DNA of 64,000 nt, from the NCBI RefSeq assembly GCF_029892105.1, contig NZ_JARZAJ010000010.1, positions 1-64,000 of the forward strand, given 5' to 3'. The DNA is from Kitasatospora sp. GP82 (GTDB lineage: Bacteria; Actinomycetota; Actinomycetes; Streptomycetales; Streptomycetaceae). The notes beneath the pieces were generated by a model. It did not search any database. It was not told where the DNA came from and saw only the letters and a program-made list of their open reading frames with translations. This document shows, in pieces, positions 24,101 through 33,257 of this stretch; position 1 is the stretch's first letter; each line of letters starts with the position of its first letter. Position numbers and translations under genes: made by a program.

Positions 24101-27100
24101 CGGACGCCGGGATGGTGGTGCTGGTGCCCAGCGGGCGGTACATGGTGTCGTAGCCGGTGACGGCCTGGGTGTACGCGGAGCCCGAGGCACCGCCCACGTA
24201 CCGGGTGGACGAGGCGACCTGGCCCTTGGCGCCCGCCACCGTGTCGTACGTCCAGCCCGCGAGCTGGTTGGTCGGCGCCGCACTGCCCGCATACATGCCG
24301 GTCTTACGACCGAGCACGTCGTAGGTGTAGAGGAGCGTGTTGCCCTTGGCATCGGTGGTGGAAGAGATCCGCGAATTGGCGTCGTACGCCGTCGTGGTGG
24401 TACCGCTGTCCGGGTCGGTCACCGAGGTCTGCCGGCCGCGCAGGTCGAAGACGTACGACCAGACGTTCCCGGCGGAGTCGGTGCGCTTATCCGGCTGGCC
24501 GGCCGCCGTGTATGTGTAGGACGTCACGTTCGCGTCCGAGGCAACGCCGGTGGCAGTGGCGGTGCGGTACTGCCACAACTGGGTGGTACGGCCGCGGGCG
24601 TCGGTGAGCGTACTGCTCGGCTGTCCGCCCTGCGGCGGCGTCGAGTCGGTCCGGTCCACACCCGGGTAGGCGGTGCTGGACGTCCACTGCTGCTGCCCGT
24701 AGGAGACGAACGCGTCGGAAGCGACCCGGCCCTGGCCGTCGTAGGTGGCCCAGTCCTGCGCCGGCACCTGCGAGTCCTGCGGGGCGAACACCGTCCCATT
24801 CGGCTGGTTGGCAGCATCGAAGTACGGCGACGACTTCTTGACGGGCCAGCCGTGCGAGTCGTAGAGGGTGTCCGTGATCAGACGGCCGAAGCCCGGGCCG
24901 GCTGCCGAGGTGCTCTGGGTCTGGCGCAGCCGGCCGAGTCCGTCGTACAGATCGTTGCGGGTCGAGTAGGACTCGTCCTCGTTCAGCGAGTTGGAGGTGA
25001 CCACCGACGGTGCGGTGAGACCGTTGACTGCGTACGAGAAGGTGTAGTTGGGCTTCAGATTGGTCGCGCGATCGGCGTTCCAGACCGAGGTCAGGCGCCC
25101 GAGGCCGTCGTACTGCTTGGTCGTGGTACGGCCGTTGGCATCGGTCGACACGAGCGGCTGGCTGCGGCCCGGGTCGAAGGTCTGGGACGTGGCCCAGGCC
25201 GCACCCATCGGTCCGGTCAGGGTGACCCGGGTCGGTATCGCGCCGCTGGTCGGCGTCAGATCGGTGGTTGTGACCCTGCCGTCAGGGCCCGCCGAGGTCT
25301 TCGGCCGGCCGTAGGCGTCGAAGGTCGCCGTGGTCAGCGTGGTGTAGACCGGGTTGCCGTCGGTGCCGTACGAGTCGATCGTCTGGGTGCTGGTCGGGTC
25401 GGCGGTCGCGCCTGCCTGGCCGAACGGCTGGCCGTCGAAGAGAGTGCGGCTGTCCTTCTGGGTGTTCGACGTGTTCGGCGTGGTGCCGCAGGGGCCAGTG
25501 ACGGTCAGCTCGCGGGAGACGAGGGTGAGCATCATCGGGTTGCTGCCGACCGCGTAGCTGTTGGTGGAGCAGATCTCAGGCACGGCGGCGGTGCCGTCGC
25601 CCTTGTCGTCGACCTGGAGCGGCCGGTTCCCGTGGGTGGGGTCCGTGGTCGCGACAGATGAGATGGCCCGCCACGAGCCGTCCGCCTTCTGCCCCCAGGA
25701 GGTGCTGTCGGATCGGGTGGACGTGAAGCGGGCGACCAGGTCCGGCATGCCCTTGGCCTGCTTGTGGGTAGCCGTGACCACATCCCCGGACGCGACCGCT
25801 GCGTCGGCGACGACAACGGCGCCACCCGACTTGTCGTAGGTCTGCCGGCCCAGGACGGCACCTGCGAGCCAGTTGTCGTCGGTTCTGGTGACCGGCGTGG
25901 CTCCCAGGTACGGGGTGAAGGACACCGAGACGCTGCGGGTGCTGCCGTCAGCCTTGCGGTCGCCGTCCATGCCACGCAGGTAGGTGCTCACCTGCTGGGT
26001 CTTCGGGGCCTCGCCGGGGTAGGCGCTACCGGTGGTGGTAGTGACCGTCTGGTAGCCGCGGAACTCGTCCCAGGTCCGGGTGTTGTCCTCGGTCAGCTCG
26101 GAGTCGTTGCGGTGCCACGCTGCGCCGCCGCCGTAGCTGTAGTCGGTGGACTTGACCAGGCTTGGTCCGGTGACCGCGTCCTGCTCGGAGAGCGAGGAGA
26201 CCAGGTACTTGTGGAACCAGTCCTTCACCGGGTCCGGCGAGGACGAGCCGGGCAGATACCACTTCACCGGCATGCAAGCTCTGGTGTTGCCGTCCTCGGA
26301 GGATGGCATGGTGTTGTTGATCCGTGAGCACTCGGTCGACTGATAGTTGACCGTGATCTTGCCGCCGGTCTCCGTGACGATCTGCTGCATGCGCGGCCGG
26401 TTGAACGCCGGCTCGGCGGGGACGAGACCGTCCACGCGGTTGGCCAGCATCCGCTCGGTGAAGGTGACTGCGGGCAGCGTCTGAGCCGACTGTCCATTGC
26501 TGCCGGTACGCTGGATCGAGCTCAGCCACAGCGAGGGCTTCGTCCCGTCACCCGGGTCCGGGAACTTGAACTTGAGGTCCCAGGTGTCGATCGTGGTGTA
26601 GGAAGTGCCGACCAGCACCTGGGTCTCGATCTTCGCCAGCCGCAGCGGGGACCAGAACGTCGGCGAGTAGTTGGTGCAGGCACCGGTGGCGGCACAGTTC
26701 TGGTCGAGCGGAGTGTCCGGCCAGGACGACTGGTTGGCCGTGGTGCGCTGGGCAGAGGTGCAGGTGATGCTGCCGTTCGGGGTGCAGCGTTCGGCGGCAG
26801 TGAACAGCACCTTGGCCGCCGGCTTCGCACTGCCGTTGGCCGCGATCTGCTCGGGCAGGCGCTGCCCGTATGCGATCTGGGCCAGCTCGGCGGCTCGGAC
26901 ATAGGCGGTGAGCGTGCCGTTGCCATTGTTCTGGCCGCCACCGCGGCTGTAGTTGTTCATCTCCTGCTGGTAGCCGAAGGTGATCAGGTTCTGGTGCGGG
27001 TCCACGACATAGTCGAGGTTCCAGCGCCAACCTTCCTGGCACCAGGACGCCTTGCCCTTGGCGGCGTCGTAGCAGTCGTCACCGCTGTTGGGCGAGTACA

Positions 27101-28550
27101 CCGGCTCGTACTCGACGGAGTTGGCCGCCGGGTCGCTGTTACCGCCACCCGGCAGGTGGTTGGCACCGAAGTAGAACGCAGTACCGTCGGTGGTGGTGAC
27201 CTTCCAGTACTCACCGTTGCGCGCCTCGTTGGCCGCGCCGGTCAACCGCTCGACCTTCGAGCCGTCGTCGCCCTGTAGGCGCCAAGTACCGGTTGCGTCG
27301 TCGCGCACCAGCGTCCCGGAGTGGCCGCCGAGGTTCAGCTGGGCATTCCAGCCGGCCCAGCACTGGTCGCCGGAGTTACTGATGCCGTCCTTGTCGCAGC
27401 TCCGGTACGACCGCTCGATGAAGCCGGGCTGGTAGTCCCAGCCCTCGCCGACCCAGGATGCCTGCGCGTTGGTCGAGGAGGTCTTGCCGTCGATCGACGA
27501 GGAGTCGTACGAGAGGCTGACCGACGGCGCCGAGCCACCGATGGCGGCCGGGGTCTGGATCGGATACGAGTAGGTGAAGCTGCCTGTGTTGGATCCGGCG
27601 CCCCAGGCCGCGGACGGCGAGAGCGGTGACGCCGAATAGCTGCCCATGGCTCCGCCTGCTGCGGATTCGGCCGCCAGCACGGTGGCCGACGACGAGCCGA
27701 CAGCGGCGGTCTGGAGCAGGCCCTGCTGCGGTGTACCGGCACGGTGGGCGCCGGAGGAGAGCGCGCTTTTCGCGGAATCCGCCGGCTGCTTACCGGGCAA
27801 CTTCACCTCGGCGGTGACCACACCGGTACGCGCGTCGACGGAGGAGGCGACGGGGGTGTGCTCGCGGCACTCGGCCAGCTGCGGTGTCGTCAGCGCGCAG
27901 GCAGGCAGGGCCACCAAGCGGGCGCGGTCCGACCATCCGTCGCCCTGAAGAGCTTTCACGTCGATCGCGACCGTGACGCTGTGCGCCACACCCTCGACGG
28001 GAGCCGTGTCCGTCAGCGCGACCACGGGCCCGCGGACTCCGGCGGCTTCACCCTTCGCCGGGTCCGTCACCTCGACACGCACCTGCCGGGCCGAGCCGTC
28101 GGCCCTCTTGGCCGGAGCGAGCGCTACCGGCAACTTCCCTGCCTGCATGGGAGTTTGGCCTCCCGCTGCGGGAGCCGAACCGGCGAGACTCCTGGGGAGA
28201 GGGCCTGCGTCGGCGCCCAGGGCCACCATCGCCGACCCGGCCACCGGTTGATGTCCCGAGGGCTTCCAGTCGCGCGGTACGGGGAACTGGGGCGGGCCGA
28301 GCTTACCTATGGCGAGGTCCTTGCCGCGGACCGATTTCATGCCCTTGCCCAGGGGTGTACCCAGCGGGGTCCACACCTTGCCATGGGGCCGACGGGCTGC
28401 CAACGCCTCGGCGGACGGCGCCGCCAGAAGGGTCATCAGGACCGCCAGCAGACTTATGAGACTCAGCCAGCGAGGCCGACTACGCAGCCATCGCCCGACT
28501 GGTCCTTGAGCGCACGCGGCTCTCAAAGTACCACTCCGAGTGTTATCCAC
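21186..28550 (-). CDS. Giant Rhs/YD-repeat polymorphic toxin with Hint domain
   Basis: This 2,454-residue secreted protein uses GTG 28550 as the longest start, though the ribosome site is weak. A signal-like segment covers about residues 25-50 (LSLISLLAVLMTLLAAPSAE). A long beta-rich shell with YD/RHS repeats follows and closes at EYDPAHGRFLNPDP (about 1935). A hydrophobic segment follows at about 2065-2165 (HPVIAAMVVTAVVVGGAACI). The intein-like Hint domain runs 2188-2339, starting CNSFPVGTQV and ending YYVLAGATPVLVHNC, with His/Asn/Cys suited to self-cleavage that releases the tail. The final 115 residues (2340-2454) form an unrecognised toxin ending FAKIPIVISKNTQ. It is presumably used against competing bacteria. 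Confidence 0.88.
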   Translation of the reverse strand: MDNTRSGTLRAACAQGPVGRWLRSRPRWLSLISLLAVLMTLLAAPSAEALAARRPHGKVWTPLGTPLGKGMKSVRGKDLAIGKLGPPQFPVPRDWKPSGHQPVAGSAMVALGADAGPLPRSLAGSAPAAGGQTPMQAGKLPVALAPAKRADGSARQVRVEVTDPAKGEAAGVRGPVVALTDTAPVEGVAHSVTVAIDVKALQGDGWSDRARLVALPACALTTPQLAECREHTPVASSVDARTGVVTAEVKLPGKQPADSAKSALSSGAHRAGTPQQGLLQTAAVGSSSATVLAAESAAGGAMGSYSASPLSPSAAWGAGSNTGSFTYSYPIQTPAAIGGSAPSVSLSYDSSSIDGKTSSTNAQASWVGEGWDYQPGFIERSYRSCDKDGISNSGDQCWAGWNAQLNLGGHSGTLVRDDATGTWRLQGDDGSKVERLTGAANEARNGEYWKVTTTDGTAFYFGANHLPGGGNSDPAANSVEYEPVYSPNSGDDCYDAAKGKASWCQEGWRWNLDYVVDPHQNLITFGYQQEMNNYSRGGGQNNGNGTLTAYVRAAELAQIAYGQRLPEQIAANGSAKPAAKVLFTAAERCTPNGSITCTSAQRTTANQSSWPDTPLDQNCAATGACTNYSPTFWSPLRLAKIETQVLVGTSYTTIDTWDLKFKFPDPGDGTKPSLWLSSIQRTGSNGQSAQTLPAVTFTERMLANRVDGLVPAEPAFNRPRMQQIVTETGGKITVNYQSTECSRINNTMPSSEDGNTRACMPVKWYLPGSSSPDPVKDWFHKYLVSSLSEQDAVTGPSLVKSTDYSYGGGAAWHRNDSELTEDNTRTWDEFRGYQTVTTTTGSAYPGEAPKTQQVSTYLRGMDGDRKADGSTRSVSVSFTPYLGATPVTRTDDNWLAGAVLGRQTYDKSGGAVVVADAAVASGDVVTATHKQAKGMPDLVARFTSTRSDSTSWGQKADGSWRAISSVATTDPTHGNRPLQVDDKGDGTAAVPEICSTNSYAVGSNPMMLTLVSRELTVTGPCGTTPNTSNTQKDSRTLFDGQPFGQAGATADPTSTQTIDSYGTDGNPVYTTLTTATFDAYGRPKTSAGPDGRVTTTDLTPTSGAIPTRVTLTGPMGAAWATSQTFDPGRSQPLVSTDANGRTTTKQYDGLGRLTSVWNADRATNLKPNYTFSYAVNGLTAPSVVTSNSLNEDESYSTRNDLYDGLGRLRQTQSTSAAGPGFGRLITDTLYDSHGWPVKKSSPYFDAANQPNGTVFAPQDSQVPAQDWATYDGQGRVASDAFVSYGQQQWTSSTAYPGVDRTDSTPPQGGQPSSTLTDARGRTTQLWQYRTATATGVASDANVTSYTYTAAGQPDKRTDSAGNVWSYVFDLRGRQTSVTDPDSGTTTTAYDANSRISSTTDAKGNTLLYTYDVLGRKTGMYAGSAAPTNQLAGWTYDTVAGAKGQVASSTRYVGGASGSAYTQAVTGYDTMYRPLGTSTTIPASEGSLKGTYTTGNQYSPILGSLIHTDLPALGGLPSEGVDYAYTNTGLLLASGGNSTLVTDVQHDPLGRPTRTTIGDWGTQVVSTQQYDWATGRVTQSFVDRQVSKTSLDQTGYTYNPAGQVTSATDLQSGSATDQQCFTYDYLGRLTNAWTDTAGTTTKPTGTWTDTSGTAHGSGTAQSVPGIGGCTNANGPAWTGTPSKPSVGGPSPYWQTYGYDTTGNRTGLVQHDTTGDTSKDVTTTQTFGTGRNTATNAPNTGGGTGGPHALLSSSVKSASGTKVTSYQYDVAGNTTGITDTAGTTALTWNGEDKLDTLAKSGQSQPTSYLYDADGSQLIRRDPGRTTLNLGADEVTLDTSSGTMSDVRYYSAPGGLTITRVTAATGGGKLVYQVSDPHGTNGVQIDTDAAQTVTRRPTDAFGDPRGTQPDASTWAGDKGFVGGTKDDVTGLTNLGAREYDPAHGRFLNPDPLLAEFDPQQWNGYAYSDNSPVDKADPSGLAWMCMDTCGARDRPRDGTPLSPVAQAEVDNAQIAHDQSVATTGSNGSGHGGNGGSGGHSKSKCGGFGGWLKCKAQSAAHAVVKVVREHPVIAAMVVTAVVVGGAACIIMTTGACAGMLVAAGEAALGGAEVGGVAGAITGAAVSVSVEGGVALGGAALATLGVGGAVAAQTAQSAEQSAGGVSARAAQPTAKEATETSKGARPSSEGESSCNSFPVGTQVKLADGTTKPIDRIQLGDEVTATDPQTGVTAPRAVTATIVTPNDEEFTDLTLSTAGPRAPPAEQQAITSTAHHPYWDITTQRWTNAADLKPGDHLRGQDGTTIEVVAARPYHTDPHTAYNLTVADLHTYYVLAGATPVLVHNCGPTGDEAAQEAQETLLHGPFHRKASPTQTDEHARLQQENGELWGGLSRLGGDEAAKAHIGPLPDGVRGVEFYTTIRPREPFPGYAWWEVGRVPGVRLEDGFAKIPIVISKNTQIG

Positions 28551-28805
28551 CCCAACGGGTGGGCTTGTTGACGTAAAGATCCGAAGATCAGTCAGACCTT
28601 AGAAGCCGTCACCGACGATCCGTCTGTCCACGGACACGACAGGGCCAGTGATTTGCAAATTCTTTACCGATTAGCTGACTATCAATCAGGACATATGGCG
28701 ATATCGCGATTTGTCATTTGACGGCACCCCTATGGAACCCACATCGTTCCGCTCCGAACAGCTGCGCGAAGTCCGCGAGTGCTGAGAGGGGAGCGAATCA
28801 CCATC
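28551..28805. promoter_or_regulatory. Divergent promoter region of toxin and lectin genes
   Basis: These 255 bp separate the two divergent secreted-protein genes and are more AT-rich than the flanks (TTTGCAAATTCTTTACCG, GATATCGCGATTTGTCATT). They must hold both promoters. I see no clean -35/-10 pair and no convincing palindrome beyond short ATCGCGAT-type elements. Confidence 0.45.
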
Positions 28806-31800
28806 ATGCTGTATACAAAACCGACAAATCCGGTGCCGAAAACACCAGGCGCACCGCAACGACGAACCTCACGGCTGGTGGCTCTGGCAGTGACCACCGT
28901 GCTGGCTATAGGGCTGCCGACCATTCCGGCCGTCGGCGCCACCGGGTCGACGCCTTCGGCTGCCGTCCAGGCCACTCCGACGGATCGGGATCAGGCCATC
29001 CTGAACGCCCGCCTGGGGGCGAAGTCCACTGGCAAGGCTGTCGTGGTGGACGCACTGACCACCGAGACCTCGCAGACACTGGCCAACCCGAATGGAACAC
29101 TGACAAGCTCCGACTACGTCGCACCCGTGCGGGCCAGGCGCGGTACGAACTGGGCAGACCTGGACACCACGCTGCGTAGGAATGCCGACGGGACGATCAG
29201 CCCGGCAGTCACCACGAACGGACTGACAATCTCCGGCGGTGGTGGCAACCCGCTGGCCACCATCACCACCGCCGACGGCAAGAAGCTCGCCGTCACCGCC
29301 CCGTTCACGCTGCCCGCACCCACGCTGGCCGGTGACACCGCCACCTATCCCGCGGTCCTGCCCGACGTCGATCTACAGCTGACCGCCCTGCCGGACGGTG
29401 GCTGGCGGGACGTCGTCATCGTGCGCACCGCGACCGCAGCCGCCGATCCGAAGCTGAAGACCCTGCACTTCCCGCTCAGCGCCACCGGCCTGAGCGTGAC
29501 GACCGACACAGTCGGCAACATCAGCCTCAAGGACACCGACGGGAAGGTGCGTCTGCACGCCCCAACGCCATTCCAGTGGGACTCCGCTGCGCCCGTCGCT
29601 GCCGCCAGGGCCGCCAAAGCGAGCCCGCGAATCACGGCGGCAGCTCCGCCAGCCGATGGCCGGTCCAGCGCGACAGCACCAGGTGCGGGCGCCACCGTCA
29701 CCCGGATCGGAGTCAAGGCCACCGACACCGCGATCGACCTCACCCCCGACACCGCGACATTCGGCAAGGGCACCGGTCCCTGGTATCTCGACCCGACGCT
29801 CAGCAGCGGGGCCAGCAGCACGCAGGCCTCCGTCCAGGTCCAGGAGAACTACCCGGACATCGAGAACTACAACGCGGTGACCAACCTCGGCACCGGCTAC
29901 TGCGGCTATGACGACTGCACCGGCTACGGCCGTTACCGGGCCTACTACCAGATCGGTGTCAACCCGACCCTCTACACTCAGCCGAGCGGCGCACCCAAAC
30001 CGCCGACCATCTACAGCTCGACGTTCTACGGGAACGTGACCGACGCCTCCAGCCCCGGCACCGAGGTTCCGCTCGGGCTCTACGACACACCGCAGATCAA
30101 CAGCCACACGGCGTGGAACAACCAGCCGTGCGGCGACGGGATGAGCGGCTGCGACAAGGTCGGGGCCTCCTTCAGGATCACCGGAACTGGCCCGATCACC
30201 TACGACGTGACCTCCATGATGCAGAGCGCCGTCGCTCAGAAGTGGAGCAACTGGACGGTCGCGATCGTGCCCGACGACGAGACCGACAAAACCTATCGGA
30301 AGCACCTTTCCAACAACCCGAAGATCGTCACCAACTACGACATCACCCCCAGCATCTGGTACCCGCGCACCAGCCCCGCACCGGGCTTCGCCAGCACCAA
30401 CCAGCACAACGACTGCCAGAGCCCCGGCGGCAACGCCTCGTACAACCCAGGCTGGGTGGGCGCCAACCAGAATGTCACCCTGTCGGTGAACAACTGGTCC
30501 CCTGCCGGCCTCAACCTGCACTCCGGGTTCCGGATGTGGGACGACAACAACAGCCAGTTCAACTGGTCCGCCGACAGCGGATGGCAGGGCTCGTCCAACG
30601 CGGCGAGCGTCTCCATCGGCATCGGGTCCCTCAGCGACGGCCACCAGTACCATTGGGCGGCCAACGCCACCGATGACGTCCTCACCTCGTCGGATTCCGC
30701 CTCGTGCTACTTCCGGGTCGACAAGACCGCCCCGACGGTGAGCGTGATCTCCACCGACTTTCCCCCCTCGGGCACGGCGAACAGCAACCCGACCAAGTTC
30801 AACACCGACGCGGGCAGCTTCACCATCAGCGGGACCGATCCGGCTCCGAACGGCAGCAGTGCCTCAGGCGTCGCGTGCTTCCGCTGGACCAACAACCCCG
30901 CGCCGGTCACCGGCTGGCGGTGCGGTGATGCGGGAACCGTCACGGCCGACGCCTCGGGTACGGCCAACTTCAACTACACACCGGGCACTTGGGGTACCAA
31001 CATCCTCTATGTGCAGTCGCAGGACAACGCCGGTAACTACAGCCAGCCCGCAGCTTACAGCTTCTACGCACCGTGGAAGCCCAACAGTCTGCCGGTCTTC
31101 GGCGACCTCACGGGAGACGGGAAACCCGATGTGGTGCTGCCGGACGCCAACGGCAACCTTCGGCTGATCCGCCCCGCACTCGACGGGGCAACCTCTGCCG
31201 GGAACATCAGCGGCGCTGCCGCGACCTCACCGACCGGTAACTGGACGGGGGTCCAGATTACCCACCGCGCCTCGCTGTTCGGCGGCGTCGCGGTGGACGA
31301 CCTGATCGCCCACCCTGCCCGCGACCCCAAGCTGTACCTCTACCAGAACGACGGCCACGGCAACCTCGTCTCCCGCACTTCGTTCTACAAGTCCGGCACC
31401 ACCGCCAAAACCCCCGTCACCTGCCAGGACATCACCGGCGCGACCATCGCCTGCCCTTCAGACTTCGGGAGCGACTGGTCCAACGCCACTCAGATCCTCG
31501 CCGTCGGCACCCCGGAGGGCGAGAACGTTGCCACGGACACCAACGGCAACCACGTCCTCACCCGTACCTCACTCCTCGCCGTCATCAACCACCAGCTCTG
31601 GCTCTTCCCTCCCGGCACCACCAGTGCCCGGCTGCTCAAGCCGACCGACACCCAGGTTTCCAAGGGCGACTGGGATAACTACGACCTGATCGGGCCCGGC
31701 CCGGCCAACGGCGGTAACCAGCCGACCCTGTGGACACGCGACCGTATCAACGGCACCATCCACGCCTATCCGATCACCAAGAACGCGGACGGCTCACCCA

Positions 31801-33101
31801 ACTTCAGCGCGCTCGCCGATCCGACCACCGGCACCATTGCGAACACCGGCGGAGTGTCCCCCTCCGCCTTCCCCCTGGTCGGCTCCAATGGCGATCTCAC
31901 TGGTGACGGCATCGCCGACCTCTGGGCATTGGACGCCAACGGGACGCTGGTCGTCTGGCCCGGCCATACCTCCGACAACACAACCGCCAAACCGGTTACC
32001 GACTTCGGCACCCGGTTTACGGTGGGCGACCTCCGCGCGCCGCTCGGCCGCTGGAAGCTCAACGAAGCGACCGGCAGCACCACCGCAGCCGACGCCACTG
32101 GGCTCCACCCGTTGACTGCCCAGGGCGGCACAGCCTTCCACAGCGAGCCGGTCGGCGGCCGGACAGCCAACGTCGCCGCGTTCAACGGCACCGACTCCAC
32201 ACTGACGACGGGCGGCTTCAACCTCGACACCACCCAGTCGTTCACCGTCTCCCTCTGGGCCAAGGCGAACACCTCCGGCGGCGTCGTCCTTTCCCAGGAG
32301 GGTACGGCTGCCAGCACCCTCCAACTCTGGCCCATCGACCGGGGGTCCGGCGTGTCCGAGTGGCGATTCGGCATGGCGGCGTCCGACACCAACGGCGCCG
32401 TCATCGACCAGACGGACTCCAGCAACGCCGCCGCACGGGTGCAGTTCGGTACCTGGCAGCAGCTGACGGCCTCCTACAACGCCGACACCAAGCAGCTGTT
32501 GCTCTACGTCAACGGCTCACTCGCCTCGACCGGACTGCACCGCTCCATGTTCCAGACCGGTGGACCGCTCGTACTGGGCAGGTCCAAGAGCAACGGCGCG
32601 TCGGCGAGCTACTTCAACGGCAGCGCGGCCGAGGTCTCGGTCTACCCGTTCGCCAGTGCGGTGACCACCGCCGCGCCGACAGTGATCCAGGGCGCCACCA
32701 GCCCCGCGAAGTGCCTCGACGACAGCAACGGCCAGACCAGCGACGGCAACTCCGTCCAGATCTGGGACTGCAACCCCGCCAACACCAACCAGCAGTGGAG
32801 CGTCAACGCCAACGGTACGATCACCAATCAGGGCCACTGCCTGGATGTCAGCAACGGAACGGCGGCGAACGGCACCCTCGTCCAGCTGTGGAGTTGCGTC
32901 GGCAACCTCAACCAGCAGTGGCTTCCGACCGGCACCGGCGGCCTGTACAACCCGGCCTCTGGTCGCTGCCTGGACGACAACAACGCCAGCACCGACAACG
33001 GGACACGCCTCCAGGTCTGGGACTGCGCCAGTGTGACGGCTCAGCGCTGGAGCATCTCGAACGCGGCACCCGTGCGGACCGCCGCGCTCCCCGGGAGCTG
33101 A
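28806..33101 (+). CDS. Secreted LamG/ricin-lectin protein paired with the Rhs toxin
   Basis: The product has about 1,431 residues from ATG 28806, preceded by GAGAGGGGAG; ATG 28779 overlaps that site. A signal peptide covers about residues 1-45 (RLVALAVTTVLAIGLPTIPA). The middle holds beta-sandwich and FG-GAP-like modules (GDLTGDGKPDVVLPDANGN, GDLTGDGIADLWALDANGT). A LamG/concanavalin-like jellyroll follows (RWKLNEATGS to FNGSAAEVSVYPF), then a C-terminal ricin B lectin with repeated CLDDSNG, QIWDCN, NQQW motifs. Genes of this architecture often lie divergently beside Streptomyces Rhs/Hint toxins. It may bind glycans of target or own cell walls to display the toxin; that role is inferred. Confidence 0.85.
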   Translation: MLYTKPTNPVPKTPGAPQRRTSRLVALAVTTVLAIGLPTIPAVGATGSTPSAAVQATPTDRDQAILNARLGAKSTGKAVVVDALTTETSQTLANPNGTLTSSDYVAPVRARRGTNWADLDTTLRRNADGTISPAVTTNGLTISGGGGNPLATITTADGKKLAVTAPFTLPAPTLAGDTATYPAVLPDVDLQLTALPDGGWRDVVIVRTATAAADPKLKTLHFPLSATGLSVTTDTVGNISLKDTDGKVRLHAPTPFQWDSAAPVAAARAAKASPRITAAAPPADGRSSATAPGAGATVTRIGVKATDTAIDLTPDTATFGKGTGPWYLDPTLSSGASSTQASVQVQENYPDIENYNAVTNLGTGYCGYDDCTGYGRYRAYYQIGVNPTLYTQPSGAPKPPTIYSSTFYGNVTDASSPGTEVPLGLYDTPQINSHTAWNNQPCGDGMSGCDKVGASFRITGTGPITYDVTSMMQSAVAQKWSNWTVAIVPDDETDKTYRKHLSNNPKIVTNYDITPSIWYPRTSPAPGFASTNQHNDCQSPGGNASYNPGWVGANQNVTLSVNNWSPAGLNLHSGFRMWDDNNSQFNWSADSGWQGSSNAASVSIGIGSLSDGHQYHWAANATDDVLTSSDSASCYFRVDKTAPTVSVISTDFPPSGTANSNPTKFNTDAGSFTISGTDPAPNGSSASGVACFRWTNNPAPVTGWRCGDAGTVTADASGTANFNYTPGTWGTNILYVQSQDNAGNYSQPAAYSFYAPWKPNSLPVFGDLTGDGKPDVVLPDANGNLRLIRPALDGATSAGNISGAAATSPTGNWTGVQITHRASLFGGVAVDDLIAHPARDPKLYLYQNDGHGNLVSRTSFYKSGTTAKTPVTCQDITGATIACPSDFGSDWSNATQILAVGTPEGENVATDTNGNHVLTRTSLLAVINHQLWLFPPGTTSARLLKPTDTQVSKGDWDNYDLIGPGPANGGNQPTLWTRDRINGTIHAYPITKNADGSPNFSALADPTTGTIANTGGVSPSAFPLVGSNGDLTGDGIADLWALDANGTLVVWPGHTSDNTTAKPVTDFGTRFTVGDLRAPLGRWKLNEATGSTTAADATGLHPLTAQGGTAFHSEPVGGRTANVAAFNGTDSTLTTGGFNLDTTQSFTVSLWAKANTSGGVVLSQEGTAASTLQLWPIDRGSGVSEWRFGMAASDTNGAVIDQTDSSNAAARVQFGTWQQLTASYNADTKQLLLYVNGSLASTGLHRSMFQTGGPLVLGRSKSNGASASYFNGSAAEVSVYPFASAVTTAAPTVIQGATSPAKCLDDSNGQTSDGNSVQIWDCNPANTNQQWSVNANGTITNQGHCLDVSNGTAANGTLVQLWSCVGNLNQQWLPTGTGGLYNPASGRCLDDNNASTDNGTRLQVWDCASVTAQRWSISNAAPVRTAALPGS

Positions 33102-33141
33102 CGACGGCGTTCTGACCCAGGTGCCACCCGCTGCCGTACGC

Positions 33142-33179
33142 CGGCCCCCGATGCGATCCCAGGGTCGCGTCGGGGGCCG
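33142..33179. terminator. Convergent terminator hairpin
   Basis: CGGCCCCCGA (33142-33151) pairs with TCGGGGGCCG (33170-33179), and partial internal pairing extends the stem. It lies between the convergent lectin gene and HEAT-repeat gene. Confidence 0.7.
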
Positions 33180-33257
33180 AGTTGCCGATGCCATGCCTCC
33201 GCATCCCGCATGCCGGATGCCGGATGGGGCTTCCGTCCCACCCGGGCGGGACGGCGC

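Noticed and set aside
28806..33101. A second Rhs toxin
   Set aside because: There are no YD repeats, Hint domain or variable tail; the C-terminus is a complete ricin-type lectin.
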